From Methanomassiliicoccales archaeon (GTDB lineage: Archaea > Thermoplasmatota > Thermoplasmata > Sysuiplasmatales > Sysuiplasmataceae), in the NCBI GenBank assembly GCA_027365715.1, contig DAHXLZ010000092.1, positions 1 through 6,006 of the forward strand: a DNA stretch of 6,006 nt. The letters run 5' to 3'. Below the pieces are notes generated by a model. The model was not told the origin of the DNA. It ran no database searches and saw nothing but the letters and a program-made list of their open reading frames with translations. This document shows positions 1 to 4,393 of this stretch, piece after piece. Each line of letters opens with the position of its first letter. Within the stretch, counting starts at the first letter, position 1. The position numbers were made by a program, and so were the translations under genes.

Positions 1-1
1 A

Positions 2-97
2 GTGCTCAATGATGCATCACACACAACGAAATGGCGGAAATATGCAGCAAACGCCCGTTTTGACTTTCTGAATGGCTCAAGAGACCGGTGTCACTGA
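2..97 (+). CDS. C-terminal end of an upstream gene (partial, product uncertain)
   Basis: An open frame enters from the left edge and stops at TGA 95-97, giving 31 residues. The stretch LNDASHTTKWRKYAANARFD reads like the last helices of a GT-B glycosyltransferase, where a 'loop-D-x-x-x-x-x-K/R-W/M-x-x-x-A-x-x-A-R' pattern is common just before the C-terminus. That would fit a glycosyltransferase cluster with the next gene on the same strand about 136 bases on. The usual final Tyr/Phe-x-Trp segment is not seen, so the end may be truncated or frameshifted. The rest of the gene lies outside the window, so the product is a guess. Confidence 0.35.
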   Translation: MLNDASHTTKWRKYAANARFDFLNGSRDRCH

Positions 98-170
98 AAG
101 AGAAACGTTGCAATGATTCGGTGTGTCGGTGTATCTGACAATCCCTACCGGTTTTTGCCTGTGCATTTAA

Positions 171-187
171 GGAAAGCAAATTTTAAT
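171..187 (+). promoter_or_regulatory. Possible archaeal BRE/TATA promoter for the 234-1235 gene
   Basis: A purine-rich GGAAAGC (171-177) lies directly before the A/T-only AAATTTTAA, the arrangement of an archaeal BRE plus TATA box. With the usual spacing of about 25 bases, transcription would start near 208-212 and leave a leader of roughly 25 bases before the ATG at 234. No strong Shine-Dalgarno sequence lies near that ATG. Assigned from sequence pattern only. Confidence 0.35.
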
Positions 188-233
188 GTTAGACTGTTAC
201 TGTGTGGATGGAGTAGCCCCGTTCTGATGTAAA

Positions 234-1235
234 ATGCAAACAATAGCGCTTGTAATAGCCAGAAGGATGCACAACAATCTCGAACAATACACCTACCATG
301 CGCTAAAGAGACTAAATGTGGATGCGCGATTTGCCGGCTACGCTGACATATTAAACTTCAAAGGACTTGAATTGATGAGGATGCTCGCAACGCGTTCCCG
401 TGCGTTCAGGAATGCGTCCACGCCCTTCTGGCTCAGGAAGGTCAACGAAGTGTATCAGAGGAAAATAGATGAGCTTAGACCCGATTTGCTTATTTCACTT
501 AAGGGCGAATCTCTGCTACCTTCCACGATTAAGAATGCAAGGAGTAATTTCGGCGTAAAGACATGCCTTTGGTACCCTGATGATCCGAGGTTCTTCAATT
601 CTCTGGCAAAACACATTGCACCCCATTACGATGCGATATACACATACTCCAATAAAGCTATTGAACTTTACAAATCCATTGGTATAGATAAAGTCTCCAG
701 ACTCCCTTTTGCCTGCGACCCAGAAATTCACAGGGCACCTGAAGTTGAAAGAGAAAGGAATGGCAGGGCCGTTTTTGTCGGAACTTTCTCATACAAGAGG
801 TATCGATTTATCAGAAAACTGCTCAAGAATGGCCTTCCTGTAGACATTGTAGGACCATATTGGAATCGATTTATAGGAAAAAACGTCATTTCAAACGGTG
901 TCTTCGGAAAGGATATGGTAGATTTATTCCAGAGATATTCTGTGTCTATAAATCTTCATCAAAATCTGGACTACGGCCCGAATATGAGGACATTTGAAGT
1001 CACAGGGAGTGCTGGATTCCTACTCACCGATAACGCTGAAGACATTGGTAAATTTTTTGCCGCTGGAAAGGAAATAGTGCTTTATGAAAATACAAACGAT
1101 GCCATAGACAAAATTGAAAAGACATTGAAGGGTGAAATGGACATAGACGTAATGTCGAGAAACGCATACAAGCGATGCCACTCGGACCACACTTATGATG
1201 AAAGAATTCGGAGACTGCTCGCTGATATGCAGTAG
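234..1235 (+). CDS. Glycosyltransferase, CgeB/DUF3880-like (GT-B fold)
   Basis: This 333-residue protein probably transfers a sugar from an activated donor to a surface glycan, glycolipid or protein. It starts with a Rossmann-type strand (TIALVIARR, 3-11), which supports the ATG at 234. The N-terminal half carries YPDDPRF (114-120) followed by an HYDAIYTYS segment and LPFACDP (157-163), the pattern of DUF3880-type domains. The C-terminal half begins at RAVFVGTF (178-185). It contains INLHQNLDYGPNMRTFE (239-255), then a Gly/Ala turn and LLTD (263-266), and GKEIVLYEN (278-286). This is the hallmark of the CgeB-like Glyco_trans_1_2 domain, where the 'N-x-R-x-F-E' residues shape the donor site. 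HTYDERI (319-325) matches the usual C-terminal helix. There is no signal peptide or membrane segment, so it is probably cytosolic or peripheral. Length is normal and the frame is clean. Donor and acceptor cannot be read from sequence. Confidence 0.85.
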   Translation: MQTIALVIARRMHNNLEQYTYHALKRLNVDARFAGYADILNFKGLELMRMLATRSRAFRNASTPFWLRKVNEVYQRKIDELRPDLLISLKGESLLPSTIKNARSNFGVKTCLWYPDDPRFFNSLAKHIAPHYDAIYTYSNKAIELYKSIGIDKVSRLPFACDPEIHRAPEVERERNGRAVFVGTFSYKRYRFIRKLLKNGLPVDIVGPYWNRFIGKNVISNGVFGKDMVDLFQRYSVSINLHQNLDYGPNMRTFEVTGSAGFLLTDNAEDIGKFFAAGKEIVLYENTNDAIDKIEKTLKGEMDIDVMSRNAYKRCHSDHTYDERIRRLLADMQ

Positions 1236-1455
1236 CGCACTGTGTCCGAATCAAGGTGGAGGACATCTTGGTTAATGCAGCCTAAGGCTGGCGGACATTC
1301 AGAAGTGGAAGGCTGCTCTTCGCATAGGGAGTGATTGAATTGGAGATTATCTTGCCCCTGCCATGGTGCAGCCCTTCTTCCATTCTTCCAGTGCAGTAAT
1401 TTCCCTATGCCGGACTACTGTGCCCATGACCAAGCAAAATGGGCAAGATGCGGAC
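1236..1455. other. Intergenic stretch with no supported gene
   Basis: Between the first glycosyltransferase and the minus-strand block I find no convincing gene or terminator. A small hairpin (CAGCC-TAA-GGCTG, about 1278-1290) lies 40 bases after the stop codon but has no T-tract. A short minus-strand piece reading MGTVVRHREITALEEWKK (ending in a stop near 1347) looks mildly protein-like and could be a gene fragment, but has no support beyond composition. Confidence 0.4.
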
Positions 1456-1477
1456 AAAAAAAGGGGGAAGGAGTTTA
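1456..1477 (-). terminator. T-tract terminator for the HTH gene, copy 1 of a 20-bp repeat
   Basis: On the minus strand this reads TAAACTCCTTCCCCCTTTTT followed by two more T, a pyrimidine run ending in seven T, as in archaeal intrinsic terminators, which need no hairpin. It begins with TAA (1477-1475), the stop of the frame that would extend the HTH protein. A near-identical copy (19 of 20 bases) lies at 1971-1990. Confidence 0.5.
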
Positions 1478-1509
1478 TTCGGCGGCAGTGCACAGCATCT
1501 CCTCGACGG

Positions 1510-1749
1510 TCAGCGGGGGTTGAGTTGGGTTGTTGCGGGGGTGTGTGATTCGGTGGCGGGGGACGTGGGAGGGGTGGTTGCCGACGCTTGCCCTGTGGCT
1601 GTTGCGGGTGGCGTGTCACGCTTCCACTTGACGATCCTGTGGCTCACTGCTCCCTTGGTCACGCCTACCTGCCTGGCGATATCGGTAGGGCGTGTGCCTG
1701 TGGCCCATAATGCCCTTGCCTGCATCCGCCGTTCTTCCTGCATGGCCAT
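1510..1749 (-). CDS. Small helix-turn-helix DNA-binding protein, probably shortened by a one-base frameshift
   Basis: Probably a regulator or copy-control protein of a mobile element. Numbering from the upstream TTG at 1791, residues 20-58 form a helical domain with a clear helix-turn-helix: RALWATGTRPTDIARQVGV, then TKGAVSHRIVKWKR. This is the homeodomain-like fold also found in transposase N-termini, Hin-like recombinases and phage terminase small subunits. A low-complexity Thr/Pro/Ala tail follows (60-91). I prefer the ATG at 1749: a TATA-like CATTAA near 1778 would place transcription close to that codon, and the TTG lies inside the operator cluster. The written frame stops at TGA 1512-1510, but one extra C in the C5 run (1515-1519) would continue into PPLTVEEMLCTAAE and end at TAA 1477-1475, exactly at the terminator repeat. 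Arginine codons are often CGN, unlike the neighbouring glycosyltransferases. Function beyond DNA binding is inferred. Confidence 0.7.
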   Translation of the reverse strand: MAMQEERRMQARALWATGTRPTDIARQVGVTKGAVSHRIVKWKRDTPPATATGQASATTPPTSPATESHTPATTQLNPR

Positions 1750-1787
1750 TGGGTGCAACAGTTGATAGCGACGGCTTAATGCTTCCG

Positions 1788-1840
1788 TCAACAGTTTACG
1801 GAAAAAAGTAAACTGTTTACGGGAAACCGTAAACAGTTGA
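1788..1840. promoter_or_regulatory. Twin inverted-repeat operators upstream of the HTH gene
   Basis: Four GTTTAC half-sites alternate in orientation at 1794-1799 (+), 1808-1813 (-), 1815-1820 (+) and 1829-1834 (-). They form two 20-bp units, GTTTAC-N8-GTAAAC, at 1794-1813 and 1815-1834, starting exactly 21 bp (two helical turns) apart. The second is the core of a perfect 12-bp inverted repeat (1811-1822 with 1827-1838) around GAAA. The cluster lies just upstream of the HTH promoter, so autoregulation by the HTH protein is likely but inferred. Confidence 0.7.
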
Positions 1841-1844
1841 GACT

Positions 1845-1870
1845 CACGTGCGCGTGTACGCGCGCGTGCA
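1845..1870. other. 26-base alternating pyrimidine-purine tract (possible Z-DNA)
   Basis: Every base from C1845 to A1870 alternates pyrimidine and purine, mostly as CG and TG/CA steps, and the alternation breaks on both sides. Such tracts favour left-handed Z-DNA under negative supercoiling. It sits between the operator cluster and the short repeats, so it may help strand opening in a control or origin region. Confidence 0.55.
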
Positions 1871-1891
1871 ACCAGCCGCCGTTAAGTTCGG

Positions 1892-1903
1892 GGAGATATC
1901 TCC
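1892..1903. repeat. Perfect 12-bp palindrome GGAGATATCTCC
   Basis: A perfect palindrome in the same control region, between the alternating tract and the AGTYGAGTTAAG repeats. It could be a dimer-binding site; no partner protein is identified. Confidence 0.4.
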
Positions 1904-1924
1904 TCGTAGTTTAGGGGAGTTTAC

Positions 1925-1965
1925 AGTTGAGTTAAGTTAACAGTCGAGTTAAGAGTTGAGTTAAG
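1925..1965 (+). repeat. Iteron-like direct repeats AGTYGAGTTAAG, three copies
   Basis: Three copies of a 12-base unit at 1925-1936, 1942-1953 and 1954-1965; the first and third are identical and the second differs by T to C at position 4. Spacing is 17 and then 12 bases. The core GTTAAG also occurs at 1881-1886. Short iterated sites beside an HTH gene are typical of plasmid origins or regulator-binding arrays, but no replication initiator is recognised here. Confidence 0.6.
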
Positions 1966-1970
1966 AGTAG

Positions 1971-1990
1971 AAAAAGGGGGAAGGGGTTTA
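1971..1990 (-). terminator. T-tract terminator closing the 1988-2325 gene, copy 2 of a 20-bp repeat
   Basis: On the minus strand TAAACCCCTTCCCCCTTTTT, differing by one base from the copy at 1458-1477. Its first three bases are the TAA stop of the minus-strand frame ending at 1988. The repeat thus carries stop codon and terminator together, downstream of two unrelated genes. Confidence 0.5.
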
Positions 1991-2325
1991 GAAAACAACG
2001 CCTGTTTCCGCCTGTGACGTCCTGATGAGTTCCGCTGACTCATGATTGGTCAGGTGCAGTTCCATCAGTCGCGCGGGGAATAGTCCAAAGCTCAGCCCAA
2101 AGCGTTCGTCGTCATTCATGCTCTCATAAATCGCATTTGCGCCTTGTCATGTTCTCGACAGCATGGGGCCAAATAAAGGAAAAATTTGGCACAGACTCTG
2201 CCAGTTCCCGCTTATCATATGCTATATTCTGTCACGCGTCAGCCGATCCGACAATGGCAGTTCCGTTTGTTCCGATGCCATTCTCTGGACTTCAATTGTC
2301 CTGTTGCATCTAAGGGATTATTCAC
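1988..2325 (-). pseudogene. Frameshifted gene of unknown function
   Basis: Three or four minus-strand segments read like one protein split by single-base shifts. A GTG at 2325 opens NNPLDATGQLK. The next segment holds MASEQTELPLSDRLTRDR (ATG at 2281). The third reads AYDKRELAESVPNFSF and IWPHAVENMT (about 2222 down to a stop at 2126-2124). The last reads GANAIYES and MNDDERFGLSFGLFPARLME, ending at TAA 1990-1988. The final part alone is an intact 43-codon ORF from ATG 2119. Joined, the protein would be about 110 residues, soluble, with no motif I recognise. Two shifts need one base added and one needs one removed. The stop falls exactly on the terminator repeat, which supports the last frame. 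It lies between the 2444-2749 gene and the control region on the same strand. Probably a decayed element gene; sequencing error is the alternative. Confidence 0.5.
2168..2190. repeat. Inverted repeat GCCAAAT-N9-ATTTGGC
   Basis: Perfect 7-bp arms at 2168-2174 and 2184-2190 around an A-rich spacer. It lies inside the frameshifted gene and could instead serve as a promoter-proximal site for the intact 43-codon ORF starting at 2119. Low weight. Confidence 0.3.
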
Positions 2326-2387
2326 GTAAAATGTAATCTACCATTTTACGTATGCTTCTTGTCAGAACCACTGATACATTACATTTT
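2324..2387. repeat. ACGTAAAATG / CATTTTACGT inverted repeat with a third related copy
   Basis: Perfect 10-bp arms at 2324-2333 and 2342-2351 flank an 8-base spacer. A third related site, ATTACATTTT at 2378-2387, is the exact reverse complement of AAAATGTAAT at 2328-2337. The cluster lies between the end of the 2444-2749 gene and the probable start of the next minus-strand gene, so it may be a regulator-binding site or a hairpin in that intergenic space. Confidence 0.5.
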
Positions 2388-2403
2388 CGACGAAGAATCG
2401 CTT

Positions 2404-2416
2404 AAAAAGGAATAGA
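2404..2416 (-). terminator. Possible T-tract terminator after the 2444-2749 gene
   Basis: About 30 bases after the TAG stop (2446-2444) the minus strand reads CTATTCCTTTTT, a pyrimidine-rich run ending in five T, consistent with archaeal hairpin-free termination. Confidence 0.35.
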
Positions 2417-2443
2417 AATGATTTGTTCCATCTGCGCATCTCT

Positions 2444-2749
2444 CTACAACGGGCCGGGGCCGTCTGTGGTTTCACCGGCTTCTTTATCGGCCATCCGCCG
2501 GTACGCCTCTTCGTTATCGAGGTCAAGAGGGATGGTTCGGCCGCTGAGTATCATGTCTATTTTCTCAGCAATGTAGGCCCTTGCAATAATGCCTTCCCTG
2601 CTAATTACCAGCGCCTTGAGCCTCAGGAGTGTGCTTCTGCTTATTTCCGTTGTTCCCTTCAGTGTTTCACCATGATTAACGCGGTCAAAAAAGGACGAAA
2701 GTGTTTGAAAAGAATGATATCGTTTGCATTCTCCCTTTTGCGCACTCAT
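2444..2749 (-). CDS. Uncharacterised 101-residue protein of the minus-strand element
   Basis: I do not recognise this protein. It is soluble and charged, starting MSAQKGECKRYHSFQTLSSF, with a predicted helical centre (STLLRLKALVISREGIIARA, then YIAEKIDMILSG) and an acidic, Gly/Pro-rich tail ending GPGPL. The helical core with Arg/Lys could suit DNA or protein binding, but no catalytic motif is visible. The ATG at 2749 overlaps the TGA of the upstream minus-strand frame (ATGA, 2749-2746). This makes the two genes translationally coupled and supports both the start and the upstream gene's last frame. A T-rich tract follows the stop. Its frame is intact while the genes on either side are frameshifted. 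It may be an accessory gene of a plasmid or virus-like element. Confidence 0.55.
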   Translation of the reverse strand: MSAQKGECKRYHSFQTLSSFFDRVNHGETLKGTTEISRSTLLRLKALVISREGIIARAYIAEKIDMILSGRTIPLDLDNEEAYRRMADKEAGETTDGPGPL

Positions 2750-3134
2750 CTTCCGTCATCATCAGGGAGTGAACCATTGCCCGGGCTGTCTTCCCGTACC
2801 CTCACAAGGCCATATTCCCTGGCCACTCTCTGTACTTCCTCGCATTCATCTCCCTCGAATGTGCCGTTTCCAGTGTATTTGAACCCAGGAGCCTCAGTTT
2901 TGCCATCATGTCCCTGAAAGCGGCCCTGCCAATAAAGGCGCTTGTTCGAAGCACGACAGGCGGCTGTTCTGGCCCCCAGCCGCCTCCGAAGTAGTAGAAT
3001 GGCTGCAGCAGTTCCGGAATTAGATATTCCTCGTACGACTCCCTGCCCATTGCCTTCGACGAGTTCCTGAGTGCCTCTATCCTGATTATCTGGCTTCGTG
3101 CCCACCGTTCGACTGTTGTTCGTTCTTCCAACAT
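2746..3134 (-). pseudogene. Uncharacterised gene split by a single -1 frameshift
   Basis: Two overlapping minus-strand frames join into one plausible protein of about 129 residues. The first runs from ATG 3134 through RTTVERWARSQIIRIEALRN, YLIPELLQPFYYFGGGWG and RAAFRDMMAKLRLLG. The second continues FKYTGNGTFEGDECEEVQRV, then AREYGLVRVRED, to TGA 2748-2746. The switch is at 2883: reading one base twice (or adding one G or T to GGGTT, 2886-2882) gives LLG-FKYTG, which looks like a natural strand after a helix. Without the switch the first frame runs on to a stop at 2802, losing the coupled end. The join gives a helix, a 'LGFKY-x-G-x-G-x-F-x-G' strand pair and another helix, a small wing-like module sometimes seen in replication proteins, but I cannot name the family. 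Its stop overlaps the next gene's ATG. True mutation, programmed shift or sequencing error remain open. Confidence 0.6.
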
Positions 3135-3303
3135 GTTGCCACGTTTGTATGGCGGGCAAAACAAGTGTGGTCTGGAATCAGATTGGTTAAATCGAATTGA
3201 CTATGCAAGAGCACCTTGTATGCGAAACGCTTCACCATTCTTCAATCATCTTATGAACTTCTATCGGCGTTACAGACAACCCGGCTTCCTATGGCATTTC
3301 TGA

Positions 3304-4105
3304 GATCTAATAACTCCGGGCATTCCGGAGGAATGTGACTTCTTGCTGAAGGGAATTGTTGCATTCGCACTGTCTGCGGTAATGGGCGCTGCACAGCAGA
3401 CGGTTATAGCATTCCCTAAGAATCTTACCGAAAACGTCAAATCACAGTAATCCCGCTCGCCTCACAGACTTGGTTGGAGATAGTTTCAGAATCAGATTCA
3501 AAGATCCTCAACAAACTTGCAAAAGAATGCAGGGAACCTGTTGAAAGGGAATGCCTGCGCTCCCTCTATATTCTGAGTATCTATGTTCACAGTTAACTCT
3601 TCCTTCATTTGCCCTTCAGGCTCTTCGTGTAAAAGGACGAGGAGTTCAGCGTCGAAGCGGAGAAGTCAGCGGAGAAGGTTCCAAAAACGTCATCCGGGTG
3701 CCGTTACGTCGCTGTAGTGCCCGACTGCACGATCCCAGTGATTGATGGTATGGGGTAATTGAAGAATCTTCGTTCCACAAGTGAAAAAACACCATTCATT
3801 CTCTCCAGCGGCAGGTGGAGGGGGAGATCGTTATAGAGACGATAAACAGCGTTGCCGTTCTCTACATTCAGAAAGGTGGCAACCTTCTGCCGTAGCTTAC
3901 TGAATCCACACTTTTCATCAGGAGAGCCGGGGGGAAGGAGTCATAAGATAATCCCATCATGACAACGCGACAGCTGCGCTCCTTCTTCTACTGTTACTCA
4001 GGAGTGATGGTACACTGTGGTGTCAAAGCACTTTTAATGAGAGTCACCAGGGCGGCGGAAAAATTCATCGGACTGAATAGGGCCGAACCTGAGGTCCGAA
4101 ACTGA
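3304..4105 (+). pseudogene. Heavily decayed reading frame, probably a transposase remnant
   Basis: Protein-like segments follow one another on the + strand in changing frames. 3304-3450 includes GIVAFALSAVMGAAQQTVIA and FPKNLTE. One base back, 3420-3836 reads ITVIPLASQTWLEIVSESD, ECREPVERECLRSLYILSIY, CRYVAVVPDCTIPVIDGMG and SEKTPFILSSGRWR, interrupted by TAA at 3594, 3630 and 3756. The third frame (about 3789-4105) reads GEIVIETINSVAVLYIQKGG, LTESTLFIRRAGGK and RQLRSFFYCYSGVMVHCGVK, interrupted by TAG 3893 and TAA 3944 and ending at TGA 4103-4105. The order fits a DDE (IS4/ISH3-like) transposase: an aspartate in a strand before a Gly turn, a later strand with RRAGGK, and a C-terminal 'R-x-x-FFY-x-hydrophobic' helix. 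The frame of the first segment is also open upstream (to about 3170) apart from TGA 3301-3303. No terminal inverted repeats or target duplication were found, so the family call is tentative while the decay is clear. Confidence 0.5.
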
Positions 4106-4139
4106 TTAACGGCCGACTAACCAGTTCAAACAGTCTCCA

Positions 4140-4229
4140 ATGCATGCGCGCGCGGGGGCTGAATCGATCACTTGGATCATCATAGAGAATGACAGGAGAA
4201 TGAAGAAGCAACAGCTAAAATTCGGATGA
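4140..4229 (+). CDS. Possible 29-residue ORF or gene fragment
   Basis: ATG 4140 to TGA 4227-4229 encodes a short basic peptide containing ESITWIIIENDRRMKKQQLK, which has a coding-like look. It follows the decayed frame and precedes the second glycosyltransferase by about 160 bases. It has no Shine-Dalgarno sequence or recognisable family and is most likely a fragment. The start of the ORF lies within a 15-base alternating tract (4140-4154). Confidence 0.2.
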   Translation: MHARAGAESITWIIIENDRRMKKQQLKFG

Positions 4230-4345
4230 CGGCACCGGTAGAAATGCACTTCAGTTTGTCCTTCCAATATTTGCGGAGAATGCTGTTGCTGAGAGTCTTC
4301 GTATTCCATACCATACCATTCTACCTAACGGTCTCTATCCGCCGT

Positions 4346-4362
4346 AGCGAAGATAAATAGGG
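4346..4362 (+). promoter_or_regulatory. Possible BRE/TATA promoter of the second glycosyltransferase
   Basis: AGCGAAGATAAATAGGG contains a purine-rich element and the A/T-rich GATAAATA (4352-4359). At archaeal spacing transcription would begin near 4382. That is after the first possible ATG (4376) and about 12 bases before the second (4394), which favours translation from 4394. Confidence 0.4.
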
Positions 4363-4393
4363 TAATGTTCATTCGATGGTTAGTGGCCGCGAA

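Noticed and set aside
1515..1577. G-rich tracts on the + strand that could form a G-quadruplex
   Set aside because: They are the complement of Pro/Thr codons in the HTH protein's low-complexity tail, and one loop is too long for a standard three-tier motif.
1811..1838. 12-bp perfect stem with a GAAA loop read as a terminator hairpin
   Set aside because: On the minus strand a TTTTTT follows, but the stem is better explained as the second of two matched operators, and the nearest upstream gene already has its own T-tract at 1971-1990.
2872..2892. GGGTTCAAATAC on the minus strand, resembling a tRNA T-loop
   Set aside because: The flanking bases do not pair as a T-stem and no other tRNA arms can be found; it lies inside a coding frame.
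2423..2917. 164-codon + strand open frame
   Set aside because: It is a shadow opposite two minus-strand genes supported by an ATGA overlap, and its translation has no coherent domain pattern.
4140..4154. Second alternating purine-pyrimidine tract
   Set aside because: Only 15 bases and not near other regulatory structure; too short to weigh.
4106..4309. Minus-strand 67-codon open frame
   Set aside because: Cys/Phe-rich mixed composition with no domain, no start signal, and it runs against the promoter of the second glycosyltransferase.
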